This document shows positions 19,249-31,700 of a DNA stretch of 64,000 nt, in pieces. Source of the stretch: Cafeteria roenbergensis (Eukaryota > Sar > Bigyra > Bicosoecida > Cafeteriaceae); assembly GCA_008330645.1 (NCBI GenBank), contig VLTN01000013.1:372001-436000 (forward strand). The letters run 5' to 3'. A model generated the notes under the pieces. It saw only the letters and a program-made list of their open reading frames with translations, was not told where the DNA came from and did not search any database. How positions within the stretch are numbered: position 1 is the first letter of the stretch; each line of letters starts with the position of its first letter. The position numbers were made by a program, and so were the translations under genes.

Positions 19249-22200
19249 ATGGCTGCGCCCGCGGCCGGTGCCAGCGCGACGGCAGATGCCGCCGATGGTG
19301 TGCGCCTTCGGATTTTGCACTTCAACGACGTGTACAATATTGACAGTCGCGAACGCGAGCCGTGTGGCGGCATTGCGCGGTTCAGGACCCTGATGGAGGC
19401 CCGCCGGCGCAGGGCTGCTGAGGACGGGGTTGCGTGCCTGACTTGCTTCAGCGGCGATGCCCTGTACCCTTCGACGCTGAGCACGCTCACGCACGCTCGG
19501 CAAATGGTTGACGCAATGAACGTGGTGATGGGGAAGCACGGCGTTGCCGGCGTAGGAAACCATGACTGTGAGAGCTTGCGTTTGCGGCCGCCTCGGCGGC
19601 CGAGTTGGCGGGCCTCTCCGTTGGCGTGACGAGGCGCCAGTGTCAGGCCAGCCACGCAGCTGCTTGCGCTCCGCCTTCCCCCTCGACTCTGCTTCGCGCT
19701 GCAGCTGACGCCGGGCTTGAGAACATGTCGACGCGGTTCAGCGAGTGCGACTTTCCGTGGCTGCTGAGCAATGTCCGGGACTCCGAGACGCACGGGCCTT
19801 GGAGCAGCGTCCGGGAGTTTGCCGTCCTCGATGTGCCCATTCCCGAGCCCGGCACAACGGTCCCGCCCGTCCCGCGCGTGCTGAGTGCCGAGGAGACGCG
19901 GCGCATGGTCGCCGCAGCCAGCACAGAAGCCCTCCTCAGTCTCTCGCCCCCTCCGCCCGCGCCGGGGTCGTCCGGGCCCGCGGTGCGCCACGTGCCCCGC
20001 ACAGCTGCCGGCGACTCCGGCAGCGGCAGCCAGAGCGATTCCCCGGCCGTCCCCGGCCCGCCCCTTCCGGCCGAGGGCGGCACCTCCGGCAAGCCGGCCC
20101 CCTCCACGCCCCAGCGCAAGGCCGCGCCGCGTGCTGGGGGCCGTCCCGCCGGCCACGTGCGCGTGGGAGTGGTGTGCCTCGCCGAGTATGCCTGGCTCGA
20201 GACCCTCACCACGGTGTCGCTGGACCAGCTGGAGTTTGAGCCGCCCGCCGACTGCGTGCGGCGTCTCAGCCCGGTGCTGCGCGACCACCTCGGCTGCGAC
20301 TTTGTCGTCGCGCTGGCGCACATGCGCCTGCCCAACGACCGCGCCCTCGCCTTCGAGGCGCAGCGGCACGTGGACGTGGTGCTGGGAGGGCACGACCACG
20401 ACCTGGCGTTCGAGATGTGCGGCGCGGTGCCCGTGGTGAAGAGCGGAACGGAGTTCTGGTGGCTCTCCGAGGTGGTTCTGGATTCGGGCAGGATGAGGAC
20501 GGCGGCGCAGGCCAAGGAGGAGGTGGAGGCAGCGGCCGCCGCCTGCAGGAGGGACTTTGGAGCCCCGACGGCCCCCACCGTTGGGCCGGACGCGATGCAG
20601 GGGGGCTGGGCCTGGGGGGAGGGCGACGTCGCCAACCCTGCGGTGGGGGTGGCGGTGGTGCCCGGCCTCTCGCCCCCCTCCACGGCAACCGTGTCGAGGC
20701 TCCCCGGGGGCGTCGACCGCGCGCTGAAGCCGCACGTGTCGGTGCGCCTGTTCGAGACGCGTGCCGTGCCGGCGCTGCCGGAGGACCCCGAGGCCCTCGC
20801 CATCATCGCCAAGTGGGCCGACGCCGTGGAGGAGCGCCTCAAGGAGAAGCTCGGGGAGACGTCTGCGGCACTGGACGCGCGCTTCAGCGAGGTGCGCACT
20901 CGCGAGACCAACATCGGGTCCATCCTCACCGACCTGATGCGCGACGCGGTGCACGCCGACTGCGCACTGCTCAACGGCGGAACCATCCGCGCGAACAGCA
21001 TCATCGGGCCGGGGCAGTTCACCATGCGGGACCTGGTGTCGCTCCTGCCGATGCAGGACCCGGTGGTGAAGCTCAAGGTGACCGGCAGGCAGCTGGTGGA
21101 CGCGCTGGAGAACGGCGTGAGCAAGTGGCCGGCGCTGGAGGGTCGCTTCCCCCAGGTGTCCGGCATCCGCTTCGCCTTTGACCCGTCGCTCCCGCCGGGA
21201 GAGCGCGTGCTGCTGTCAACTGTGCGCGTCCGCGGGAAGCCCCTCCTCAGCACGTCGGAGGCGCGCCACGCAAAGGACAGCGGCGTCACCGGCGCAGCCG
21301 CCCCCTCCGACCACAGCGTGTCAAGCAGCGACACGTCTGCCTCCGGTATCTCCACGGGGCCCCGCGTCACGCCCCCTGGCGCTGTGATGCTGCGCCGCAC
21401 CCACTCTTGGGTGCCTCCTCTGGGCGATGAGGGTCGCACGCCCGCCGCGCAGCAGGCCGCACTCGAGGCCGCAGAGCGCTACCGGCAACAGGTGGAGGCG
21501 GCGCAAGCAGCTCACGCAGAAGCGGCCATCGCAGGCGAGGGCGGAACCCCACGGCCCGGCGCAGCGGCAGGCTTCCCCGCCGCCAGGGGCGTTGCTGCGC
21601 CGGCGACGTGGGCCTCTGCGGCGCTGGCAGAGCTGCGGGAGGAGCCGGGCACGGCGGCCGAGGGACTGCTCGCCGGCAGCTTGCCCGCTGGCGAGGGCGA
21701 CGCTGATTCAGGCCCGGCCGACGAGACGCCTTCGGCGCCCGAGCGCCCGGGCTGGGAGCTGAAGGAGTTCACGCTCGCCACCAAGGGGTACCTCGCCACC
21801 GGTCGCGACGGATACACGTCCCTGGGGGAGGCGGAGGTGCTCATTGACGATGAGAACGGGCCCCTCCTGCCGGCGCTGCTTCGGTCGCACATGGTGGCCC
21901 TGCGCTGCCTCAACGGCATGGACAGGGCGGTGCACCACTCCGCGCGCCGCACCGCCCTCCAGGTGCTGCGCCGGTTCGTGCGCAGGCGCACCCGGGCCGC
22001 GCGCGAGGCGGACGCAGCGCAGGCGGCGCAGGCGGCGGCGGCAGCGGTGGTGCCGGGCGCAGTCACGGCCAGCGGCGCAGGCCAGCACCACATCCGCGTG
22101 CGCGCCCGCCGTGGGTCCGTTGCGGTAGAGAAGAGCCGCCCGGACGGCATGCTGCCCGAGGTGGACGGCGTGCGCGTTCCCGAGGGCTGCACGGTGCCAT

Positions 22201-22400
22201 TCGTGCTCGTTTCCAAGCGCGGCGGCAGGATCACCATCGTGGGCCACCCCACTGCACACACCGGCGTCGACGACGCAGCTGATGCGGACGATGCGGGCCC
22301 CGACGCCGCCTCCGACGCTGACCCAGGTGCCGCCGGGGACGACGAGTCGGAGGCTGGAGGCGAGGATGACGACGACGAGCGCGACAGCGGCGACCAGTGA
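19249..22400 (+). CDS. 5'-nucleotidase / UshA-family metallophosphoesterase, 1004 aa
   Basis: Two exons: 19249-19567 and 19705-22400, donor TGTGAGA and acceptor CTGCAG, with the split Ser codon directly after GNHD. The N-terminal metallophosphatase domain has LRILHFNDVYNID (metal ligands), FSGDAL, GNHD and GGHDHD. The C-terminal 5'-nucleotidase domain has RETNIGSILTDLMRD, ALLNGGTIRANS and a substrate-pocket-like stretch (FPQVSGIRFAFDP). The family hydrolyses nucleotides or related phosphoesters. There is no signal peptide (MAAPAAGASATADAADG), unlike secreted members, so a cytosolic location is inferred. It is about twice the usual length: a Pro/Ser-rich insert lies within the phosphatase domain (residues ~150-260), a long insert splits the C-terminal domain, and the tail is Asp/Glu-rich. 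Confidence 0.85.
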
Positions 22401-22765
22401 GCGGCGGCCAGGGCCCCTACCCCCTCGCGCGTGCGCCGGGCTGCGGGCCAGACCAAGGGTGTCCCTTACGGACGCCGCAACGCCGGCTCAGGATCAGCGA
22501 GCGGCCCGAAACTGCGTCGTTCGAGTCCGTCGCTGCCCGTCGAGCCGCTGTGTGTGGGCATGTGTGGCCGTTCGACGCGCGCCTCTCCGCCCTGCTGCAG
22601 GTTGCAAATGCCAAAGGCGTGGGCACAACTTCGTGCTGTTGTTCGCGTCCCCCCCGCGCCTTCTCCAAGCCCAAGCGCGAGCACAACACGGTCGCATGCT
22701 GCGGCTCTGCCGGAACCACGCCGGCCGCCAGCGCCTCACCCTCGGGCTGCGCGCGCCAAGGTGCA
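22401..22765. other. Intergenic region before WDR55
   Basis: 365 bp, tandem arrangement; no recognisable gene or repeat. Confidence 0.45.
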
Positions 22766-24487
22766 ATGGCCGCCGCGATGAACCCCGACGAGATGACCCG
22801 GCGGTTCGGCGACGAGGTGTTCGGGGCCGCGGTGCCGGACATCAAGGCGGACTCAGTCGTGCTTGACATCGCCATGCACCCTTTGCAGGACGTGTGCGCC
22901 TTTGGCTCCATCGCGGGAACCGTGGAGCTGTGAGCCAAGCCATGCCCGAGACGCGTGGAGGCCAGATGCGCGAGCGCCACCGGTACACGCGCTTGCTGGG
23001 GAGACAGCGCCGGTGTTGCTGTGCGTGCTCGCTCCTTTGTTGTGTTGCTTTCCGGCCAGCCTCCAGTTGCCTCTTCCTCGCCGAGGCCGCCCTCCGCAGC
23101 TGGAAGTACGGCCGTGCCCCTGTGCAGGTGGCCAGTAAGGCGCTGTTCAAGGACTCCTGCCGCTCTCTGTCCTTTTCGGCAGATGGCAACCGTGAGGACT
23201 TCTGGCACGGAAAGCGCGATTGCACTCGGCGTTTCCACTGTTTGCGTACGCAGCCCTGACGACTCGCTGCTCCAACTTCACTGCTCGTGGGGAGCATTTG
23301 ACATTGCTGTTTTCGCTCTGCGCAGGTCTGTTTGCGGCCGGCAAGGATGGCTCCATCGTGGCGCTTGACGCCACCGGTGCCGAAGCGGCGCGCATCCCCG
23401 ACGCCCACTCCTCGGCAATCACCCGATCGCTTCACTTTGCCTCCGTGATGCTGGCCACCGGCGACGAAGACGGCACCGTCGCTGTCTGGGATATGCGCGT
23501 TTCCAAACCAGTGATGCGCTTCGAGGGCAGCGCGCGGAAGCGCCACCTCACCGACAGCGTGTCGGCCTTCGCCTTCTCGGCCTCTCCCGGCCCCACGCTG
23601 CTGGCAACGAGGTGAGTGACATTGCGATCGCTGGGGGCCGGCTTGGCCGCGTCCCCGCTGCGACGGGGCTCCTGGCAGGCCGCCCGCTGGCCCAGTCATG
23701 AGACGCTGCAGGCACCATTCCGGCTTGGTAATCGGCGCCCCGCCTCCCCAATTCCCCCCTCAACTCCCCGCCTCGTGTCACACCGCCCTGGTCTGCCCGC
23801 AGCACGGACGGCACCCTCGGAGTGGTGAACCTGCGCACGGCGCGCGTGACCGATCGCAGCGACCAGCTGGAGGACGAGCACCTCTCCGTCGCCATCATGA
23901 AGGGCGGGCGCAAGGTGGTCACCGGCACGCTCGAGGGCGGCCTCTGCATCTTCTCCTGGGGCAAGTGGGGCAACATGGACGACCGCTACCCCGGCCTTCC
24001 CGACTCCATCGAGCGGCTCGTGCCCGTGGACGGCGACTGCCTGCTCGCCGGCTGCGGCGACGGGTCCGTGAGGCTGCTCCAGGTGCAGCCCAACAGGGAC
24101 GTGCTCACGCTGGCAGAGCTGGGGGACAACTCCATCGAAGCCATGGTGCCCTCCCGGGACGGGACGCTGCTTGCGCTCTCTGCTCAGGACGACGTCGTGA
24201 CGTTTGTGGACACGTCCTCGCTGGCGGAAACCGCAGCAGCGGCGTCGCCAGGCGTTGGGGCGGCGGCGGCGGCGGCAGCGGGGGGGAGCTCCCGTGCTCG
24301 CGCAGCTGCTGCGGCGGACAGTGACGACGACGACGATGACTTGGACAGCGACGAGGACGGCGACGGACTCGTTGGCGCAGCTGCCCGTGCTGCTGCAGCG
24401 GCCAGGGCGGCCGGGAGGCCTCTCCGCGGCGTCTCTCGTGGTGCAGCGGCGGGAATGGGCGGCAGCGACTTCTTCTCGGACATGTGA
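22766..24487 (+). CDS. WDR55: WD-repeat protein 55 (Jip5-like), 408 aa, four exons
   Basis: Beta-propeller protein of the nucleolar WDR55/Jip5 family, implicated in rRNA processing. Exons 22766-22929, 23100-23191, 23326-23611 and 23803-24487; each junction is in phase. Joined sequence shows the expected opening VVLDIAMHPLQDVCAFGS and SRSLSFSADGN-like CRSLSFSADGN. Later blades include GLFAAGKDGSIVALDATG-type RLFAAGKDGSIVALDATG, MLATGDEDGTVAVWDMR, LLATSTDGTLGVVNLRT and KVVTGTLEGGLCIFSWGKWG (a typical WDR55 signature ending in GNMDDRYPG). The tail is Ala-rich with an acidic block ([17 protein letters not shown]), as in homologues. An alternative downstream Met at 22778 would remove four residues. 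Confidence 0.9.
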
Positions 24488-24606
24488 ATAGCCCCCTGCG
24501 TGGCCGTGTGAGCTTCCGCTGGCTCTGCTGGGCGCAGAATGTCAGACCGGCTCTGCCCCTGCCCCCGCCCTCAACACGCATCCCACACAGCCACCACGGG
24601 CCAGCG

Positions 24607-25471
24607 ATGGCCGCTGCGGCGCGCGCACTGCGACGTGCCTCGCGCACAGTCATCCTGGCCGCGGGCTCCCGCTCTCGCATGGCGTTGGCGACGGCTGAAA
24701 AGCGAGGGGCTCCGATGCAATTCTCGCAGTGAGGCATCCCCCGCCTTACTTGCGCCTGCCTCGCTGTTCCCGCTCGGCGAGGAGCACCTTTTAGCACGGG
24801 GGCATAGGTGCGGACTATGGGCCGGGGTGACCGATCTGCAGCCCAAACAGGTCCGAGGTGTCCGCGGCTGGCCCTTGAATTCGCAGGCGATTCATTGCTT
24901 CAGAGTGCGCGGCGGAGCCGGTGAGCGAGCTGAACGAGGCCGAGTTCCACGGCATTGCCGATGACCTTCTTGAGGACCTGGAGGGCAGGCTTGACGCCCT
25001 GGACGACTTTTTGGATGACGCCGAGCTGACGAACTCTGTGAGCACACGGAACTGCTGGGCTGCCACGCCATGGCAACGGTGCCCTACGGACCGGCTCCCC
25101 CTTTGGCGTTTTTATAGCGCGGACTGGTCGCTAAAGGGGCTGGCAATTGGCACACCGCTCTCTCCAGGCCCGTTGCAACCGATCAGCCGCCGCACCTGGC
25201 GCCCCAGCCTGCTCCGACCCCCGCCTCCCTGCTCTCCCCTCTCTCGCAGCAAGGCGTGCTGACTGCCTCCCTGGGCGACAAGGGGACGTACGTGCTGAAC
25301 AAGCAGACTCCTAACCGGCAGGTGTGGTGGAGCTCCCCGGTGAGCGGGCCCAAGCGCTTCTACTGGAACGCTGAGGAGAAGAAGTGGATGGGGACGCGAG
25401 ACGGCACGGAGCTGGTGTCGCTGCTTCGGAGAGAACTGAAGCAGCTGCTCGGGAGCGAGTTCGAGCTCTGA
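24607..25471 (+). CDS. FXN: Frataxin, mitochondrial iron-sulfur cluster assembly, 164 aa
   Basis: Allosteric activator of the mitochondrial cysteine desulfurase complex. Exons 24607-24728, 24887-25037 and 25250-25471, all in phase. Exon 1 is an Arg/Ala-rich, acid-free presequence ([20 protein letters not shown]), a good mitochondrial targeting peptide. Exon 2 gives the acidic first helix ([28 protein letters not shown]), the iron and partner-binding ridge. Exon 3 is the beta sheet with [37 protein letters not shown], and the final helix [19 protein letters not shown]. The key NKQTPN, W and SGPKR motifs are intact. Length matches the family. Together with CIAO3 this window holds both mitochondrial and cytosolic Fe-S factors. 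Confidence 0.95.
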
Positions 25472-25890
25472 CTGGGCGAGCCTGCGGCTCAGGTGGGCGG
25501 GACCGAGGAGGTTTAGGGCGGGTTCGTCCGCGCCGGGGCGGCCGTCGGTCGCGGCGGGCCGAGGTCGCGGTTTCTGCCGGAGCGACGGCACACCGTGGCA
25601 AAGCCATCACATTTGTGCAAGACTGGTGGAGAGGGGCGGCTCAGCAGTGTGCGTGTGCTCGCAGCGTCATGGCGAGGTCCATAGCGAGCGCGACAGATGG
25701 AGGGTCACAACTCAGCGCGCGAGCACATGCAGCTCGCGGCATGCAGCCATGCTCGAAACTGGACCGCTGGGCGATGTCTCCCGAACTCCAAGCCAGCGCG
25801 TCAGCCCCAGGGCAGACGTGGCAAGCGCTGCAGGCAGAGCTGACTGCCATCACCGTCTCGCGGCAGTTCCGCCCGCCACATCGGTCCGGC
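25472..25890. other. Intergenic region before vanin/biotinidase-like gene
   Basis: 419 bp. The frame of exon 1 of the next gene stays open upstream, so an earlier in-frame start (for example 25741) cannot be excluded. I chose 25891 because it directly begins a signal peptide. Confidence 0.4.
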
Positions 25891-27545
25891 ATGCGCCTTG
25901 CGGCAGGGTTCGCCGCTGTGGTGGTGTGCGCATGGCTGGGCATCGCCGCGGGATCCCCTGTGTTGTACGATGCCGTTGCTCTTGAGCTTGCCACGACGGT
26001 TTGTGAGCGCCGGCGCCACCCCTGCGAGCGCTGCCCGAGAGTGCCCGGCAGCCCCCCCCCGCCGCGCGAGCCAGGCACGCCGGTCCGCCCATCGTCCGCG
26101 CTTTTGCAGTGTCGGACGCGCAGCAGCCCACGCGAAGCCAAGCCACGGCGCTCAAGCTGGCCAACTTGCAGGCCGCGTGGACTCTGCTGGACTCGGCTCG
26201 CGGAGCGAACGGGCTCTCGGGCGACAGCTTGCTTGTGGTCCTCCCCGAGTACGGCCTGACAGGGCCAGACTTCCCCACTCGCGACTCGGTTCTCCCGTTC
26301 GGGGAGCGAGTGCCCGCGCCATGGCTCGCTGAGGTTCCATGCGGCAACTCGACCCTCGCGACGCTGTCGCCAGCCGTGGAGAATGCCAGCTGCACCGCCC
26401 GCACGACTGGAGCGGACATTGTCGTCGATGTTCCTGAAGTGGAGCCGTGCCTGCCGTCAGACACGAGCTGCCCTCCAGACGGGCGGCGGCAGTTCAACAC
26501 TCTGGTTGCCCTGCGAGGCTCGGACGGAGCTGTGGTTGGCCGGTACCGGAAGCGGAATCTGTACTACGAGCCCGCGTTCGATCCGGGCACGGCCTCAGGT
26601 GGTGCGCCGTGGTTTGATTCGTCGTTCGGCGTGCGGATCGGGCTCATGATATGCTTTGACATCATGTTCCGGCAGCCCTCGGCGGACATTCTTTCCGCCG
26701 GGGTGAGGGATGTTGCGTACTCGACGTGGTGGGTGAACGTTCCGCCTTTCCTCACCGGGACGCAGGTGCAGGCCGGCTGGGCCAACGCGAGCGGAGCAAA
26801 CGTGGTTGCTGCGGGCGCGGGGCACAACGGATGGCGATCCGCCGGCAGCGGCGTGTACGCCATGGCCGAGGGCAGTGAAGGAAGGATGAGGACGACGTTT
26901 AAGCCCAACTCCTCCTCCCCGCAGGAGGCAGCCGTGGCACTGGCGGGGCTGGTAGGAAGGCGGTTAGAGGCGGAACGAGGCGCGGATCGGCGGGGGGGTC
27001 GAGCAATTGCAGGCGCGGCGGCGGGTGCGCAAGCGCAGCGGAGGGGCGCCCGGTGGCTCATCAATGAGACAAAGTTCGTGCCGGGGGCGCCGCAGCGCGT
27101 GAGCGCTGCAGTGGTCGGCGTCGAGTGCGAACTCGAGCTGGAGGCCGGCCCGACAGCAAACCAGGTGTACGCTGTGGTGGCCGCGCAGGGGTGGTACAAC
27201 GGGCTGTTCCCAACGGTCATGTGCGGCGTGTGCGCGTGTGCCAATGGCTCACTCCCGTGCTTCGAGGGGCAGGGCACGCTGGCGGCGACCGGGCAGCTGA
27301 AGGCAGCGGAGCTGCGAATGACAGTATGCAACTCTACTCGCGACCCGCTGTCCACCTGGAGGGTGTATGCCAACGCTGCCGACGGCGACGCGCAGACCTT
27401 GAACCCGCAGGGCGGTTTTGCCGCCTCCGGGCTGGCACGCTCCCCAGCGGGCGCCGAGTGCGCCGAGGAGCGGCTGTCCCTGGGGGTGGGCGTGCCCGTG
27501 TTGGATGCCATGCTCTACGGAGTGAGCTTTGCAGTCCCTGGATAG
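25891..27545 (+). CDS. Vanin/biotinidase-type secreted carbon-nitrogen hydrolase, 515 aa
   Basis: Exons 25891-26002 and 26110-27545 (donor GTGAGC, acceptor TTTTGCAG, phase 1). The N-terminus MRLAAGFAAVVVCAWLGIAAG is a signal peptide. The nitrilase-fold triad is present: Glu in VVLPEYGL, Lys in GRYRKRNLYYE and Cys in IGLMICFDIMF. PPDGRRQFNTLVAL and the Y-R-K-x-N-L-Y motif are typical of vanins (pantetheinase) and biotinidase, whose C-terminal beta domain seems present (residues ~370-515, several Cys). There are several N-x-S/T sites (NSTL, NASC, NASG). It likely hydrolyses pantetheine or biotin amides outside the cell or in a lysosome-like compartment; I cannot tell which from sequence. Length matches vanins (~513). 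It is convergent with the gene at 27592, stops 46 bp apart. Confidence 0.85.
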
Positions 27546-27591
27546 GTCGCCGTGTGATCTCCGAGGGTGCACGAGCCCGACGGGCGCGTGG

Positions 27592-28541
27592 TCAGACGGC
27601 GGCTGGGCGGCGCCGCTTGCGGCGGTCAGACGCTCTGGCGGCACTGACGGCAGGATGCTCCCCGTCCGCCGATGATTCTTGTCTCGCTGAGACGGGCGAC
27701 GCGTTGACGGGGCCCCCTTCGCCTGCGCCGTGCCAGCGGTGGAGTTCCGCCGCGAACTGCGCGCGCAGGAGCTGGAGCGCGGTCGTGGCGGCGTGGCTCC
27801 TAGCCTCTGCTGCCACAGCCGCCTTGGAAGCGGCATCCAACCTCGACTGCAGCTCTTTTGTCATTGCCAGCGCGGTGCGCGCCTTCTCCGATTCCTGCTC
27901 GCTTTTCTGCAACAGGCTGCGGCAGGAGACCAAGGCGCTGCTGTTGCGTCTCCGGGTTGTAGCGGGGGGCGCACGCATTGCAGGTGGATCGCATGCGGTG
28001 CAATGGGCCGTGCGGCCGACTCACGCCGCGTTCGTGCATTCCAGCCGGGAAATTTTGTCCTCTGCCAATTCGGCTTCCGCGGCTGCGGCACTGCGAACGT
28101 GCTCCACCTCTTCCCGCAGCGCCTTGATATCTGCGCTCCACGACACAGCCTTTGGCTCGGGGCCACGGGCGTGGCTCGCGTGGGGCTGGCGAATGTGTGA
28201 GGCCTCCTGGCGCGGCGCGCAATGCGACGGCTCACCTGCGACCGACCGCGCGCTCGCCTGCCGCTGCCGCTCCCACAGAGCGGCTGACGCCCTAGCTTCG
28301 GCGACCTGCTTCTGCGCCACGCAATGATCGATGGATCCCTACGCACAGACGGTCGGGTGGCGCTTGTTGGCCACACAGCTTTGCTCGCAGTTGCAGCAGC
28401 GGTGCCGCGAGCTGGCCGCACCTCCGCAGCCTGAACACGCTGCAGCAGCTGCCGCTTGGCTGCTTGTTCTTGACAGAGCAGGGCTGCGACCTCTTCGAGG
28501 ATGGCGTCTTCCGCACCGAAGGCGGAGGCCGCTTCGGCCAT
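27592..28541 (-). CDS. Small coiled-coil protein, ~217 aa, four exons
   Basis: Exon 1 is 28541-28422 (MAEAASAFGAEDAILEEVAA, ending QRVQAAE; donor GTGCGG). Exon 2 is about 28311-28236 (KQVAEARASAALWERQRQAS, donor GTGAGC). Exon 3 is 28130-28025 (IKALREEVEHV, AELAEDKISRLE, donor GTGAGT). Exon 4 is about 27937-27592 (LLQKSEQESEKARTALAMTK, KELQSRLDAASKAAVAAEAR). Joined phases agree, and the product is a nearly continuous heptad-type coiled coil ending in a basic tail (RKRRRPAAV). No family is recognised. An in-frame Met lies upstream at 28670. The start codon faces EF2 copy 2 across 179 bp. Exon 2 and 4 acceptors are uncertain by a few codons. Confidence 0.6.
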
Positions 28542-28720
28542 CGGCCCAGTGACAGGCAACTGCCCCGCGACAACAGGCCGGCTGGCTGCAGAGCCGCTGC
28601 CGGGCGTGCGGCAGAGGGGCAGAGACGACGTCTGCCAGTCGTGCGGCGAAAACCGAAGTGCCGTGGCCACTCAAGCCCACCGAACGGGCTTGTGTTCCTT
28701 GCGGAGGAGCGGCAGTCACC
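28542..28720. promoter_or_regulatory. Short divergent region upstream of EF2 copy 2
   Basis: 179 bp separate the coiled-coil gene start (28541 minus) from the EF2 copy 2 ATG (28721 plus). It is unrelated by eye to the promoter of EF2 copy 1, so the two EF2 genes may be regulated differently. Confidence 0.4.
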
Positions 28721-31700
28721 ATGGTGAGGGAGGCATGAGCAATTTTCCCCGACGGGTGGCCGAGGAAGCAGCCCGTGCCGGGGCTCCATCGAGTTGGCGC
28801 GGGCGACGCGGCAGCGCTCTCGGCCATAGCAAGCTGGTGTTCCTTCGCCCCCGCGTCCGCGTCTCCCCGTGCCCCCGCAGCCCAACTTCACCGTCGACCA
28901 GCTTCGGTGAGTGTGCTGCAATAGCGGGCAGCCGGGCGGCACGCGGCACGAGCCGCTCCGAGCGCAGCGAGGCTCAAGCGCCGCTTCCTTCGTTCCGGCT
29001 TCACCCCAGCGAATCGTGCCGTCCTTCACCGCGCCCGCTCACCCGTCACGTCCTCCCCATGTCCCCGCAGCGACATCATGGACCTGACGGACAACATCCG
29101 TTGCCTGTCCGTGATCGCCCACGTTGACCACGGCAAGTCCACCCTCACGGATTCCCTCGTGTCCAAGGTGAGCCGAGCCACAGCCTCCTCCCTCGCCCAG
29201 CGCGCCCCTGTGCCTCCTCGCGTCCGGCTCGCGTGCCGCGTCCTGCCGGCATGCGCGGCCACTGCTCGCCCGGCTGGCGGCGGCTGCGCGCTCCGCGGGC
29301 CTGCGCCCGGTCGCGGGCGCGGGCGCGTTCTGAAGAGGGAGCGCGAGAGGGACTGCAACCAACTTCGGCAGATCCCCTCCGATGGCGCGCGAATTGCGGC
29401 GATCCGGCTTGGCGCCTCTTCGCCCCGCCCCGCCCCCCTCCCGCTCCGGCCTGGCGCTGCGGCCCGCGCGCATCGCGTGGCCGTGCATCGCGGTCACGTG
29501 GATGCGTGCGGTGCCATTCCCACCAGCTGGGGCATGCGGGGAGGGGCGCGCGCCCTTTTTGGATGGCCTTGCTCGCCGCGGCTCGCTGTGCAGGCCAAGC
29601 CGCACGCCCTCGCCGCTGTTCCTTCCTCCTCGCCCCCTGTTCACTGTCCCCCCTTCCTCCCGTGTGTTCCCGACCTCCACGCCCTCCCTGCGCGCAGGCC
29701 GGTATCATCGCCGCGTCCAAGGCCGGCGAGACCCGCTTCACGGACACCCGCGCCGACGAGCAGGAGCGCTGCATCACCATCAAGTCCACCGGCATCTCCA
29801 TGTACTTCGAGTACGACCTTGGCCTCGCCCGCACCCTCGAGGACGCGGACAACGCCGCCTTCGTGCTTGAGAAGAAGTCCAAGAAGGCCGAGAAGAGCAC
29901 CGACGCCGAGAAGGCTGCGGAGGAGGCCAAGGCCGCCGCCGAGGCTGCCGAGGCCGAGGCCGCCACCACCGCCACCACGGACGAGATCGCCGCCGCCGGC
30001 GACGCGGTTGTCATCAACGAGCACTCGTTCCTGATCAACCTGATCGACTCCCCGGGACACGTTGACTTCTCGTCCGAGGTGACCGCCGCCCTCCGTGTGA
30101 CGGACGGCGCTCTCGTGGTCGTGGACTGCATCTCCGGTGTGTGCGTGCAGACCGAGACCGTGCTGCGCCAGGCCCTCGCCGAGCGCGTGAAGCCCGTGCT
30201 GATGCTCAACAAGATGGACCGCACCATCCTCGAGCTGAAGATGGACCCCGAGGACGCCTACGGCAAGTTCCGTACCGCCATCGAGTCCGTGAACGTGATC
30301 ATCGCCACGTACCTCGATGACAAGATGGGCGACCTCCAGGTGTACCCCGAGGCCGGCACCGTGGCCTTCGGCTCCGGCCTGCACGCCTGGGGCTTCACGC
30401 TCCAGCACTTCGCCAAGATCTACGCCGTGATGTTCAAGTGCTCCCGCCGTAAGATGCGCGAGCGCCTGTGGGGCAACAACTACCTCATCACCGAGGGCAA
30501 GAAGACCAAGTGGGTGAAGCGCGGCGCCGGCGCCGCCTCCAGCAAGGAGCCCCGCGCCTTCGTGCAGTTCATCATGGACCCGATCAAGAAGCTGATCGAC
30601 GTGATCATGAAGTCCGAGGCCCCCGCCAAGGAGAACGACAAGCTCAACAAGATGCTCAAGAAGCTCGACGTGCAGCTCAAGGGCGACGAGAACGAGCTCC
30701 GCCAGAAGCCGCTGTACAAGCGCGTGATGCAGAAGTGGCTCCCGGCCGGCGACGCCGTGCTCGAGATGATCGTGATGCACCTCCCGTCCCCGCGCAAGGC
30801 CCAGTCCTACCGCACCGACCTCCTGTACGAAGGCCCCTCGGACGACGAGTGCGCCATCGCCATGCGCAAGTGCGACGTCGACGGCCCGCTGATGATGTAC
30901 ATCTCCAAGATGGTGCCCACCGCGGACCAGTCCCGCTTCTACGCCTTCGGCCGCGTGTTCTCCGGCAAGGTCGCCACCGGCCAGAAGGTGCGCATCATGG
31001 GCCCCAACTACGTCCCGGGCAAGAAGGCCGACCTGTGGGTGAAGAACGTGCAGCGCACGCTCATCATGATGGGCCGCTTCACCGAGGCCGTGCCCGACAT
31101 CCCCGCCGGCAACACCGCCGCCCTCGTCGGCGTCGACCAGTACCTGCTCAAGTCCGGCACCATCTCCACCTCGGACGTCGCCCACAACATCAAGCAGCTC
31201 AAGTTCTCCGTGTCCCCCGTGGTGCGCGTGGCCGTGCAGCCCAAGAACTCGTCCGACCTCCCCAAGCTGGTTGAGGGCCTGCGCCGCCTGGCCAAGTCCG
31301 ACCCCATGGTCGTGATCGAGACCGACGAGGAGTCTGGCGAGAACATCATCGCCGGCGCCGGCGAGCTCCACCTCGAGATCTGCCTCAAGGATCTGCAGGA
31401 GGACTTCATGAAGGGCGCCCCGATCGTCATCTCGGAGCCCGTCGTGTCCTTCCGCGAGACCGTGACCGAGGAGTCCTCGCGCGAAGTCATGTCCAAGTCG
31501 CCGAACAAGCACAACCGCCTGCACATGAAGGGCAACACCATGCCCATCGAGCTCCAGGAGGAGATCGAGGCCGGCACCGTGGCCGCCAACACCAAGGACA
31601 CCAAGGAGCGCGCCAAGTACCTCATCGACACCTACGGCTCGACCTTCAGCGACCCCGACCAGGTTGGCCCGAAGCGCCTTTGGGCCTTCGGCCCGGACAC

